Shown: piece after piece, positions 35,121 to 45,700 of the stretch | Numbering within the stretch: the stretch's first letter is position 1 | How the letters are laid out: each line of letters starts with the position of its first letter | DNA from: Porphyridium purpureum | Lineage: Eukaryota > Rhodophyta > Bangiophyceae > Porphyridiales > Porphyridiaceae | DNA length: 64,000 nt | Assembly (NCBI GenBank): GCA_008690995.1 | Contig: VRMN01000001.1 | Span: forward strand, 3,162,001 to 3,226,000 | Direction of reading: 5' to 3' | Translations under genes and position numbers: made by a program | The notes under the pieces: generated by a model | What the model was told of the DNA's origin: nothing | The model's database searches: none | The model's input: only the letters and a program-made list of their open reading frames with translations

Positions 35121-36768
35121 ATGAACTTTCGCGCAAACTACTTGGCGTCGCTGGGCTTTGAAAAGGAGACGCTGGCCAAGACCGAGTTTGACTCGCTGCT
35201 CAGCGATCAGCTGGCGGGCGCGCACGTGTCACTGGAAAACCTGCGCAAGCTCAGCGTGCGTCTGGGCGTGCCGGTCAAGTGGCGACCCGTGGCGTGGAAA
35301 TTGCTCCTGGGCGTCCTGCCGCCCCACTTCGCGGCATGGGCAAGCGCGGCGCTCGCGCACAGCCGCACGTACAATGATCTGCTCAAGGCCAGCCGCGTCG
35401 TTTTTTTTTGAGCAGTTCCGCAAAGCTGACATGTCGCGCGAGGATGAGATCGTGTGCACGTACAAAGTGCTTCTCGCGCTCGGGCTCGACAAAGGTAATA
35501 GTGTCCAGAAAAGGAGAGATACTCGAGCGGCGGCGGCGGCGCAGCCGTGCATCCCGTCGCTCGCGCAAGTGCGCACCTGCATGACCACCACGGAGGAACG
35601 GCGCATCTATTGCGTTGCGCGCGAGTTCTGTTCCGTTTTCAGTAATCAAGTCGACGCATTCTGGGCGATGGTCAAATTTCTAGAGCGGCAAGAGATCGTC
35701 GTCTTTTCCGAGCGCTCCGGCCAGCCACTGCACGCGTGGGGAATTCTTCATCGCATCATGGTCGTGCGTGAGATCGTCCAGCGCGACGAGCCTGATTTCT
35801 ACAAGCATCTGGATAAGCTTGGCATCCATGACGAGCAATTCTTGAGCGTGTGGTTTCGATCTTTCTTTGCTGAGTGTTTCAGCTCCGCTCAAGTCGTCAG
35901 CATCTGGGACCGGCTCATTTCGACGCCGTCGGATTACATCGTGTTTGTGGCGATATCACTTGTGCAAGCTCTCAAGGACACGGTCGTGAAGTGCACTTCA
36001 GCGCCTGAGTGCATGAAGCTTTTACTGAAGCCAAAGGGCATCTTGATTGAGTCACTGTGGAACTTTGCGTTCGAAAAGCAGACGTATGACATCAGCTCAG
36101 ATATTTTCAAGTCGTCTATCCGAATGGACCTACACTGGCCAGTGGTGAAGATGGGTGACCGGTCACCTCTGGTTTGGATTCTGCAGTACCTTCTCAGGTT
36201 CCAGGGGCTCACGGGTTTATTTGCCGTGGATGGGTATTATGGGCAGCGCACGGTGCACGCGGTCGATAGGCTCTTGAACAAGATGAAGAGCAGCGAGTTG
36301 GGAAATGCTGACGCTGCCACGCGAAGTTTATCGCGAGCATCATTGAGCAAGGAACCTGTGAAACAGCAAAGTACTCGCCTGACCAACTCCGTACCTGTCG
36401 CAGACAAATCGCCTCGAGCAAGCGCCGATCAATTCGAAAGCTCGACGTGCAATGCTCTTCTGCTATTTCCGCAAGACACCCTCGCTTCCATTGGCAACCA
36501 CGATCCACGACGCATCGACTCTGCCATCTGGCCGTACCTAGCAGGCTACTATGCGACCAAGGGCACTCGAGGAGATATTGTTCGGGCCATCCAGACTGCG
36601 CTGGTCTATCTGCACGGTTACAAGAACTTGCGCGTGGACGGCGTTTTCGGGCAGAATACTTTGGACGTTGTGAAGGATTTTCAGTCCAGGCGGTCGTGCT
36701 CGTTTACCATCGACGGCGTTGTGGGTCCCATCACGTGGCTGCAGCTCATCGGGGTGCCGGATCCTTGA
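35121..36768 (+). CDS. TBC1D7-like TBC domain fused to two peptidoglycan-binding-type domains (frame change at a T run)
   Basis: The N-terminus (NFRANYLASLGFEKE ... PVKWRPVAWKLLLGVLPPH ... YNDLLKASRVVFF) closely follows TBC1D7, the small TBC protein of the TSC1-TSC2 complex upstream of TOR. It continues as EEFCSVF-type helices, FYKHLDKLGIHDEQFLSVWFRSFFAECF and VWDR-like IWDRLIS. The usual catalytic TBC Arg and Gln motifs are not evident, as in TBC1D7. After about position 36130 come two PG_binding_1-like units: WPVVKMGDRSPLVWILQYLL ... FAVDGYYGQRTVHAV, and IVRAIQTALVYLHGY ... LRVDGVFGQNTLDVV ... IDGVVGPITWLQL. The first 96 codons (35121-35408) are in a different frame from the rest; the switch is at nine Ts (35401-35409), where eight would keep frame. 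Start chosen to match the TBC1D7 N-terminus. Confidence 0.8.
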
Positions 36769-37734
36769 ACCTTGCGGTCGTCACTGTTTGGACTTTCATG
36801 TATGGGAACGACAGCCACGCATGTGTTCCGATGCTTTCGCTTGTATTGGGGATGCTGGGGTTGGACAGACACGGCGAACGGTTTCTTCATATGGTAATGA
36901 ATTTGGCGCGAGCGCGAGCGTCGAGATCGAACGCTTGCGTGGAACTGCGGATCCAGAGTACGCCGAATCGCCATTCGAGCGAGCCCTTTTGTTCGCGTGG
37001 TGAAACGGATGAATACTTGCGCAAAGATGAGTGCGCAGCGCTTCAGTTGTAACTAGACGTCACGGATCGAGAAATTTCGGGGTTGCATTGGAGGCCTTTT
37101 TTTTCCGGAACAGGGCTGAGCGGTTTCTACAGAGGGAGGGAAGCCCGCGTTCATTCAGCTGTTCTGGAAAGTCATAGACACGGTGCTCCCCTGTCCCAAG
37201 AGCGAAAGGCAGATTGAATAAAGTAGATGACTGGCGTTCGCATTATTTTCTGTTAGTCCGACAAACCTTGAGGCGCCTTACAATTTATCCCCAGACTCGG
37301 CAGATCCGAGATTCCTTGACACCCTTCATCTGAAAGCTCGATTGAATCGGCAGGGGAATTGTCTTGCAGTTGGCCTTCTTGCCTGCGTTTGTCACAGGCC
37401 CCACTGGGAGCTCAGCACATCCACATGCGCTCAGCACCGGAAACATATGCCGTCATCTGCGCGTGCCCGAGAATCTTGACGGTCGAGGACAAGACCCTTT
37501 TTGTCTCCACACGCCTGCACTGGCAGAGCAACTCGCGGTCCGGATTTCACAAAGTACAGTCAGAAGGTACTCTAGTGTACACCCACCGATGCGCGAGATT
37601 TTCACGAGCTCGCGCGCCGTTCGTGCGCAGGGAGCGCGTGTGTGGTTGGTGGGGCACGACGGCTTGGGTGTGATCGTGGGCGTGGATCAGCACGAGACGT
37701 GTCGTGGGTGTTTGCGTAGACAGAGCTTCTCGGG
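36769..37734. other. Intergenic region between the TBC fusion and pyrophosphatase genes
   Basis: 966 bp. A likely polyadenylation signal AATAAA occurs at about 37218, and a short hairpin CTCGG-CAGAT-CCGAG at about 37297-37311. One ACTGTACYT copy (37552-37560, on minus) is followed by GGTACT and GTGTAC, 175 bp before the pyrophosphatase ATG. No supported gene or RNA was found. Confidence 0.45.
37552..37560 (-). promoter_or_regulatory. ACTGTACYT element upstream of the pyrophosphatase gene
   Basis: AAGTACAGT on plus (ACTGTACTT on minus), with further GTAC cores at about 37566 and 37577. It is 175 bp before the ATG at 37735. Confidence 0.4.
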
Positions 37735-38628
37735 ATGGCGTTTGTTCAAGGAGCATTGTTGTCGTCGTCTGGCGGCGCGAGCCTGTGCGCACGCTCGCGC
37801 GTGTGCGCGCTCGTCGCGCCCTCGGGCGCGGCGGCGCTCCGGCGCGTGCCGGCGCCGCGGCACGTGCGTGCACGCGGTGTGCGCATGTCTACCGCGTCGA
37901 CGTCGGCACCGTACGAGTGCGAGACCGTTGGTGAGCCCAACACGCTCGAGTTTCGACTGGTTTTGAAGCAGGGCGGCAATACGGTTTCCCCATGGCACGC
38001 CATCCCGCTGTTTGCCAATGACGAAAAGACGCTGCTCAACTATATCAACGAGATCCCCAAGGGCACGTCGGCAAAGATGGAGATTGCGACTGACGAGCCG
38101 AACACGCCCATCAAACAGGATGTCAAGAAGGGCGCGCTTCGCTTCTACAAGTACGGTGATTCGCTTGTAAATTATGGCGCGCTGCCGCAGACATGGGAGG
38201 ATCCAAAGGAGGTGAGCACTGAAACCGGCTTTGGTGGCGACAATGATCCAGTCGATCTGATTGACCTCAGCGACACTGTGATGCCCATGGGCGCCGTCTA
38301 CCCAGTCAAGGTTCTGGGCGTCCTGGCGCTGCTTGACGAAGGTGAGACCGACTGGAAGATCCTGGCCGTCAACGCAGCGGACCCGAAGGCCTCGGAGCTG
38401 AACGACATTGCAGACGCCGAAAAGGCGTTCCCAGGCAAGGTGAGCGAAGTGCGCGAGTGGTTCCGCATGTACAAGACAGCAGAGGGCAAGGGCGAGAACG
38501 AGTACGCTTTCGACGGTGAGGCGAAGGGCAAGGACTTTGCTATGAAAGTGATCATGGATACACATGAGAGCTGGCGAAAGCTGTACAATGGCGAAACTGC
38601 GAACGAGGATGACTTGTGGATCGCGTAG
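37735..38628 (+). CDS. Soluble inorganic pyrophosphatase, probably plastid-targeted
   Basis: Hydrolyses pyrophosphate to orthophosphate (family I, Mg-dependent). 297 residues; the ATG at 37735 is well placed. The first about 50 residues (MAFVQGALLSSSGGASLCAR ... RHVRARGVRM) form a Ser/Ala/Arg-rich plastid transit peptide with Phe at position 3. The mature domain shows GNTVSPWHAIPL, KMEIATDEPNTPIKQD, LRFYKYGDSLVNYGALPQTWE and the metal-binding signature GDNDPVDLIDL (Asp near 169), then GETDWKILAVNAADP. All key acidic residues look present. In plastids it would pull biosynthetic reactions such as ADP-glucose or aminoacyl-tRNA formation. Confidence 0.93.
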   Translation: MAFVQGALLSSSGGASLCARSRVCALVAPSGAAALRRVPAPRHVRARGVRMSTASTSAPYECETVGEPNTLEFRLVLKQGGNTVSPWHAIPLFANDEKTLLNYINEIPKGTSAKMEIATDEPNTPIKQDVKKGALRFYKYGDSLVNYGALPQTWEDPKEVSTETGFGGDNDPVDLIDLSDTVMPMGAVYPVKVLGVLALLDEGETDWKILAVNAADPKASELNDIADAEKAFPGKVSEVREWFRMYKTAEGKGENEYAFDGEAKGKDFAMKVIMDTHESWRKLYNGETANEDDLWIA

Positions 38629-38701
38629 ACTGGCACTTCTATTCCATGTCCACGGTAGAATAGCTCGACCTTGACTCCCTCGTCTTTTTGTCCCATCGAC
38701 G

Positions 38702-38769
38702 TGCCAGCTCTCGCGGTTTACAAGCCCCTTTCCGGGGGCGTGCAGGTAACCGCGAAGCGGCTCGTGGCA
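38702..38769 (+). ncRNA. Structured element (nested stem-loop), possible small RNA or 3' UTR element
   Basis: Three coaxial stems are visible: TGCCA (38702-38706)/TGGCA (38765-38769); TCGCGGTTTAC (38711-38721)/GTAACCGCGA (38746-38755), 10 bp with one bulged T; and GCCCC (38724-38728)/GGGGC (38735-38739) with a 6-base loop. It starts 74 bases after the pyrophosphatase stop, so it could be in that 3' UTR or an independent RNA. It does not match tRNA or major snRNA landmarks I know. Confidence 0.3.
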
Positions 38770-39797
38770 ACAGGACCGAGGCGGCAGGACCACGCAACCC
38801 TGCGCCGGTGACGGCTGGCATACGTGAACCGACGACGGACCGATGCCTTTTCTGAAAACCGGTGATCCTATTTCTCAGTCGATATCGCGAGCCCCGAAAG
38901 TCCGATGGCTTGCACGCCATACAGATCTGCCTCGGCGCTCAAGCCGGCTTGTCCGGAGCTCCTTTGTCCTGCGCCGCAGCAACGCTAGAGGATTCTCACC
39001 AAACACGCATATCTGTCTTTCTCAAACAAATATACCTATCGACATCCACGCGCAATGAAAGGACGACTTTGTGCTGGCCCGATGAGCGCACTTCATGCGT
39101 TCCACTCGCCTCGCGTCTCACTCTGTAACAGCCGATGGAGGAGCTTCGTTTCTCTACGAATCGCCCATGTGCCCAGGCATGCTCCGAAGTCGATCATGCA
39201 CTAAATGGCGGCAAGTCTGCTCAAACCACTCAAGCTCATGGCGACTGGCTCGAAAATTCATGCCATCCGGATAGATGGCGTGACTGGGAAGTATGTCTGT
39301 TGGCTGCGAGTGTCGGTCCGTGGCTAGAGACTGAAGATAACTGTCTGTTGGCAAGTAACCTCGCGAATGAAGGTCGACGCGGAGCCTGCGGCGAGTGTAG
39401 TTTTGGACCGGGAGTGCCAGCTGGACAAGATTTACGTTGAACATTGGTGCGCTCCACCACTATTTCGTTCCAGTGCGCGATTCGCGCCGGGCAAAGTGCG
39501 TTTTCTCCGCGCACAACATGCTTTCAGTGCCCACTCTACCACGGCCAATCCACACGCGGCCCCGCGCTTCTTGTGTTCGGCCACGTCGCAGCGCCGATCG
39601 CGAACTGCCCACGCCAACCGCGTTTTCGACGCCGACTCCACTCGCGCACCTTTTCTCAAATGTCCCTCATTGCGTCCGCGCCACCACGACACTCACGCCC
39701 ATCGCGCCTTGCTCCATCATGCCGCATGCATCAACCACCAGCGAATCTTCTCAAGCCTGCAACCGCTCGGCTTCTCACACATCCATCCTTTGCCTAT

Positions 39798-39845
39798 CGG
39801 TTTCCCGGTTTCCCGGTTTCCCGGTTTCCCGGTTTCCCGGTTTCT
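39798..39845 (+). repeat. 8-bp tandem repeat (CGGTTTCC)n
   Basis: Five perfect units and one variant unit, about 310 bp upstream of the M13 peptidase ATG. It is a simple intergenic minisatellite; no function is evident. Confidence 0.9.
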
Positions 39846-40155
39846 CAGCGTCGAGCAACCACTCGGCCCGTTCGGCGCGTGTGTCCAGATGAAGCGTTCC
39901 TTGAAGCGTTTCCCCCTGATGTGCCATGATGGACGTGGAACGCGATTTGGAGGCGTGCGTGTGCGTGCGTGCGTGTACTAAAGAACACGTGTTTGTGTAG
40001 GAAGCACGCCAAGCGACGCGCAAGGACGCGGTGAATCAGCGGGAGAGCGAGGGGAGAAGAGCGGCACGTATGCATGCGGGAGAGTGGGGCGCGCATCGGC
40101 GTGGCTGGGAAGTAAGGGGGTAGGGGGGGTTTGGGTGGGTGCTGTTGTGGAAGAG

Positions 40156-42507
40156 ATGGAAGGCGCAGATGAGGAGCTGGCATTGTTGGATGGTGGGGAG
40201 GGATTCCGCGGTGCGTCGCACGATCGGGGCGCCCGTCGACATGGATGGCCGGCGGGCGTGCGTCTGAGCGCGGCCGTGCTTGTCGTCCTGTCGCTGGGAT
40301 GCATCGGCGTCGCGTGCATGAGGGGGTCGCGCGAAGCGGCGGTGCCGGATGCGCGTAGCGCCGATCGTCAGCAGAACGTGTTCGGCAGGAGCTCGTCGGA
40401 CTATGGAGACGATATGGAGTCGTCGCTCATCAAGAACAGCAGCCAGCACCCGGGGCACGAACAGGCAACGCTACTCAGAAAGTATGTGCACCACCCCCTC
40501 CATCAAATACTCAAGGACATGGACCCGACCGTCGATCCGTGCGACGACTACTACAAGTATGCATGTGGCGGTTGGCTCAAGCAGCGCCCTCTGCCCGTGG
40601 ACCGCACCATGTACTTTCGCGCGTTTGATGGCGCTGACGACGCCATTTCGGACTCGGTGCGGAAACTGATGGAGCTGCCAGAGAACCAAAAGAGCTCCAA
40701 GGCAAGCATTTTTTACACCAAATGCTTCGAAAAGCACAACACGGAAATGTCGATGCGTGATCTTGACGTGTTGGACCAATTCGAGCCCGTTTTTGATGTC
40801 GTACAGACGCAAGGGGCAGATGCCATGCCCGTCATGAAAGCGATTGGCCTGCTGCACAAGAAGGGGATCACGCCGTGGTTTTATCCCGACGTCGACGCGG
40901 ACTCGACCAATCCAAAGGAATACATTCTGTACATTGGAGAGGGCGGATTGGGCCTTCCGGATCGCTCTTACTATGATGATCACAGCGAAGCCAGCATTGA
41001 GATTCGCGAGCGCTACGTTGATTATCTCGAGTACTTGTTGAATCTGGCTCGGACAAAACTGCGCTTGGAGCGCACTGACCCTGTTGAGCTGCGGGCTCTT
41101 GCGGAAGAAATTCTTACGCTCGAGACACAGCTCGCCAAGCTGCATCCAGATGCGAGTGAGCAGAGAAATAAGGACGTTTTCTCCAAGATTGTCCATGTAG
41201 AAACCTTTGATCGCGACAACCATCCGGCTTTCTTGAAGGAGTATTTGACGGCATTGGGGGTATACGGCGCAACAAAGGGGCGTATCGTGATTCAGTTTGT
41301 GCCCTTCTTTGAGCAACTAGGGCACGTGATCAATGACGCACCGCGAAAGGTGATCCACGCATATATTATGAGCTGGATTCTCAAATACCTGGCCATGAAG
41401 GGTGCGCTTGGCAGCGTTGCGTATGATCACGACTGGCTCGTGTATCGCCACTTGCTGCGAGGACAGAAGGAAAAGGAGCCATCTTGGCACATGTGCGTCA
41501 AGCAGGCCGATATTTTCTTCCCAGACGAGCTTAATCAATTATTTCGCTCGAGGTATTTGCGCGACCGTGACGTGGAGGACGCGCGCGAGCTGATCAGTGA
41601 AATTGAGTATGAATTTGGACAGATGCTGAAGCATAACAATGGCTGGATTGATGCACAGACACGCAAGAACTCCCTAGCAAAGCTCAAGCTCGTGAAGAAT
41701 CAGATTGGGTATCCCAAGACGTACGACTCGTACAAGAATGTCGTCGTGAAGCACGCCTCGTACGGTGATATTCTGATTAAGATGCTCGAGCGCCTGCAAG
41801 CAAATGACCTTGCGCACTTGAGCCGTTCATTGGACATGAATCAGTGGTACATGACACCCAATCAAGTGAATGCTTATTACGTGGCCATGCGCAATTCCAT
41901 GACTTTCCCAACAGGCATTTTGCAGCCACCCTTTTATGCACGCTCGAACCCAGCTCCGCTTAAGTACGGTGGTGTGGGCGCAGTTATGGGCCACGAGCTG
42001 ACGCATGCTTTCGATGATCACGGCTCGCGCTACAATGGCTCTGGCTTCATGCAGAAGATTTGGTCCGACAAATCGGTCGACCAATTCCGAGAGAAAGCTG
42101 GCTGCTTGGCAAAGTTGTATGATGGGTTTGTTCCAGAGGGGCTCGACAAGAGCCACCATGTGAATGGTCGGCTGACGCTCGGCGAGGACATTGCTGATGC
42201 TGGGGGCGTGCGCACCGCCTTTCGTGCCATGCACCGGCACCTCGAGCAGTTCCCGGAAGATGGCATTGACGAGCAAAGGTACAAAATGAGTAACAATCAG
42301 TTCTTTTTCTTGCAGCTGGCGCAGACGTATTGTTATCAGGAGACGCTGGCCGACAAGCGCCTCACCATCCAAACAGATCCGCACCCACCTGGTGAATTCC
42401 GAGTTCTGGGCATCTTATCCCAATTTACCGAATTTGGCAAGGAGTACAAGTGCAAGCAAGGCTCGCGATACTATCCGGAGCACACGTGCGTCGTCTGGGA
42501 GGGCTGA
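40156..42507 (+). CDS. M13-family zinc metallopeptidase (neprilysin/endothelin-converting-enzyme type)
   Basis: Type II membrane peptidase cutting small peptides outside the cell or in the secretory lumen. 783 residues from the first ATG (40156). A transmembrane segment lies at about 35-56 (GVRLSAAVLVVLSLGCIGVACM). The luminal part opens with DPTVDPCDDYYKYACGGWLK, the typical M13 entry, and has NAYYVAMRNSMTFPTGILQPPF before the catalytic helix GHELTHAFDDHG (HExxH at 613-617). The third zinc ligand Glu is in LGEDIADAGG (about 677), and it ends with the family's CxxW (CVVWEG). Length and motif order match neprilysin, so it should be active. It converges on Piezo with 231 bp between stops. Confidence 0.95.
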   Translation: MEGADEELALLDGGEGFRGASHDRGARRHGWPAGVRLSAAVLVVLSLGCIGVACMRGSREAAVPDARSADRQQNVFGRSSSDYGDDMESSLIKNSSQHPGHEQATLLRKYVHHPLHQILKDMDPTVDPCDDYYKYACGGWLKQRPLPVDRTMYFRAFDGADDAISDSVRKLMELPENQKSSKASIFYTKCFEKHNTEMSMRDLDVLDQFEPVFDVVQTQGADAMPVMKAIGLLHKKGITPWFYPDVDADSTNPKEYILYIGEGGLGLPDRSYYDDHSEASIEIRERYVDYLEYLLNLARTKLRLERTDPVELRALAEEILTLETQLAKLHPDASEQRNKDVFSKIVHVETFDRDNHPAFLKEYLTALGVYGATKGRIVIQFVPFFEQLGHVINDAPRKVIHAYIMSWILKYLAMKGALGSVAYDHDWLVYRHLLRGQKEKEPSWHMCVKQADIFFPDELNQLFRSRYLRDRDVEDARELISEIEYEFGQMLKHNNGWIDAQTRKNSLAKLKLVKNQIGYPKTYDSYKNVVVKHASYGDILIKMLERLQANDLAHLSRSLDMNQWYMTPNQVNAYYVAMRNSMTFPTGILQPPFYARSNPAPLKYGGVGAVMGHELTHAFDDHGSRYNGSGFMQKIWSDKSVDQFREKAGCLAKLYDGFVPEGLDKSHHVNGRLTLGEDIADAGGVRTAFRAMHRHLEQFPEDGIDEQRYKMSNNQFFFLQLAQTYCYQETLADKRLTIQTDPHPPGEFRVLGILSQFTEFGKEYKCKQGSRYYPEHTCVVWEG

Positions 42508-42738
42508 GGATTACCTTACTATCGTATGAAAAGGAGATGCCACCATACAGAACACGATATTGCGCGTCGCCACGACGTGATCGGACCGGCCCAAAGGCTG
42601 TCAAAAAGACCTGTGTGCGTGTCCAAAGCATCACACGCCACGGTACACACGAACGCCGACATGATGACATGGTTCGGCAGGCACGCCGCCGCCGCAGAAC
42701 GTCACGGGCAAATGTGGAGACAAGTACGAACGCTGAGT

Positions 42739-45700
42739 TTACTCGGCCTTGAGCTTGATATACGGCTCGTTTCGCGTGCGCTTCCAGTGGGGTACAGATA
42801 CGACCTGATTCTCACCCTTCCACCAGATCTCGGCCGGTGGCAAAATGCGCTCGCCAGTCCACCTAGCGAGTTCGTGCGAGTCACGGTAGACGTCAAAAAG
42901 TGCGCGCACGAGCGTTTCTTCCACGTCTAGCTCGTTGTCCTGTCGTGCCTGCAGAATGTCCTGTATAAGCTGCAGGAGATGAGGCGTATACGGCATTTCG
43001 GTGGCACGCAGCCGTAAACTACCATTGCTGAGAGGAACGCGCACCGCAGTGGCCAGTGTGCCAAGAATAATTGCGTACAGCGCGATGATCGTACCACCAC
43101 CAATGTTCAACGACGATACTTGCGCCATTTGAAACAGGTACGTCGTACTCGACGTCGTATTCTGTCCCGAGCCATCCTCGGCGCAGATGCACTGCATCAT
43201 GTTAGCAGTGCAGTCACGCAAGCTCCACCACTTCTCCAATCCTGCAAAGTAGCTAAAGCACACGGCCTCGTCACCGGTTCCAGCCACTTCAAAAGCGTTC
43301 GACACGGATGACAGAAACCAGTAACGCGGAATCGCATTCGTGAATTTCAGAGAAGTGTTTTGCCGCGAGTCTAGCGCGTTGGCCAGTTGCAAGCTTTCGC
43401 TCACCGACAAGACATGCTGACTCCTTGCCGGAAACACATCAGTCTGCGTAATTATTGCAATGGTGTATAGCAAAAACGGTGGCGCAGCTTCATCGTAGCT
43501 TCGTAGCAATTGTGCAAGTAAGGCAAAGTCCGGTGGCGTTGGCTCCCACAGCGCTGACGAACCGACCGGAAATTCCACGCCATACCATTCTGTTCGCTCA
43601 GCAGGGAACAAGGAAAAATTGTAGAAACTTGCAATTTCGGCTGCGGCATCCTTAGTGATTTGCGGTGTCAGATCCGTGACTCGTGTGAGCAGCTCATTGG
43701 TAACCTGCCCCGCCACAATATTCACGCTCAGTTCCGCCCTGCTGATAGTGCGGTTCTCAAAGAATGGATTAATGCTACTGAACAACAGAAAAGGTAGCAA
43801 AAGCAAGAAAACAATCAGTGCGAACACGCAAATGCCTTGGAAAAACCGTACCATCGGCAACGTGGCCTGTCCAAACTTGCGGCGCCTAAAGTACAGGATT
43901 TCGTTCCGGTATTGCGAGCGGAACAGCCACAACCTGATATCGGCAAAATGAAAATTCGAAGCAAAGTCGAGCGTAGACGGCACCATGGCCCAGTCGAGCA
44001 GCGTTCTTGCCACATACAAAAACGGCGTGTAATAATACACTTCAAACATGCCTGCAAAGAGCAAGTTTGCATACCGCATCAAATACTGCCCAAGCGTGTA
44101 GAACGGGAACCCAGCGCGTAGCTGGAAGCCGCTCAGAAAAAAGTAACCCGCCTTGAGCCCGAAAAAGCCTTGCGCGATCGGCCGCTGTGAGAAGTCGTTG
44201 ACGTAAAAAAATAGAATTCCAAAGTAGAGGCCGATTGACGCATAGTGCAGTAACGCCTTGAGCAACAGCGCGCGACGCAGGTAAACGACGCGGTCCGCAG
44301 TCATGAGCAGAAGCATGACCAGCAACGTAAGTACCTGGCCGAGAGGAACATAGTTGATCTCCCACCAGGGATTGTAGCTGCCGTCTGGACCCGGATCATC
44401 AAAAATAAATGTCCAAGCGAAAAGCATATAAATAAAGCAGACAAGGTCGAACAGAAACAAAAATGCATAATAATCCTTGACGATGCGCGACTGCGACGCC
44501 TTCCAAAACCGGGCCAATCGCTGCTTGAGCAAGGATATCACGGGATTGCTTCGCTCAAAATCAATCAGGTTTGCGCGACCGGAGCCGCCTTCTGCGCCAC
44601 TGTACAGACGCATGACGTGAAACGTCGAGTGCACACGGTCGACCTCTTCGTCTCCGGATACTGAGCCCAAACCAGGGCTCGAATCAGACAGGTCCTTCGG
44701 ACGCCTTGTCTGCTTGTTGGTAACATCTGCATTTCCGCCGTCGCCAGCGTGAATATCCAAATTTGGGTCAAGGTCAAGCTCACTGTGTCGACGACTGCTC
44801 ACTTTTTCTGATGTTGATGCGTTCGAGAACCGTACAGTCCTTTCCTGCGCTTCATCCTCGGACCCCGTTCGTGTGTTTTTCTGACATCCGGACGTGGTAC
44901 TGGGTTTCTCATACGGTGTTCCGTTGGCAGAAGAGCCGCTGGGTTTAAAAAGGTTCCCAGGCTGCACTACTGACTGAGCTTGAGCGTCAGAAGACAAAGC
45001 CGAGGAAGCCGACATCTTGTCCTTCTTTGGTGCTGAAGCTACGTGGTCCACCTCAATAAATTTGGCTTCGCACATACGCATCTGATCAATCGATGAATAG
45101 ACGCGGTCGCCACTGATCACTTCGCACGGATCAGGATGCAACCCAGCGAAAGGATATGGACCTTGCCTCATCTGCGCGCTTTCCCTTCCGGCTTCATACT
45201 CTGTCACAGTGCAAGGAATCTCGTCCAGCCCACGTGCATTTTCATCTGTAATCGACGCATCCCAGTAACCGCGCGCTGCGAGCACGAGACGGTGGAACAC
45301 CAGCGCTACGAAGATGAAGAGATCGAACAGAATACCGGCAGCAAGGGCGCAAACATTAATGTTGCCTACCGCAGGCGTGTATGGCGTCGAGTCGTCGAGC
45401 GGGTACGTAAATAAGGGCACCGGCGGCTCGCAATTAGACCAGTACCCTCGAGCAAAGTCCTTGAACAACAGTACAGCCACAACGCTGATCATGAACAAAA
45501 TCCAGAAAGCCCGAGACGGGCGCGGGCGCTCGACGACCAGAACACAAAATACGTAAAGCATATACATCATCGTGAAGATCGACGGATTGAGAATGAGTGC
45601 GATCAATGTAGTCAAGTACACTGGTACGGCAGATAAGCGCATAATCCACTGCACGGTCTCGTAGAACAAACTCAGATGTGCGAACTCACGCCAGGCCTGG

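Larger units (their letters stand above)
38629..40155. other. Intergenic region between the pyrophosphatase and M13 peptidase genes
   Basis: 1.5 kb. It holds a nested stem-loop (38702-38769) and an 8-bp tandem repeat (39798-39845). A 204-codon frame across 39367-39981 includes the repeat and has no recognisable domain, so I treat it as chance. No ACTGTACYT copy was noticed here. Confidence 0.4.

Noticed and set aside
37687-38793. Minus-strand frame of 368 codons opposite the pyrophosphatase gene
   Set aside because: It is the antisense shadow of a clear family I pyrophosphatase and has no motif of its own.
38840-38860. U5 snRNA-like GCCTTTT loop
   Set aside because: The match stops after seven bases, the flanks do not form the U5 stem, and no Sm site follows.
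39367-39981. 204-codon plus-strand frame between the pyrophosphatase and M13 peptidase genes
   Set aside because: It runs through the CGGTTTCC repeat, is rich in His/Arg/Ser/Pro from GC bias, and shows no domain, signal or conserved motif.
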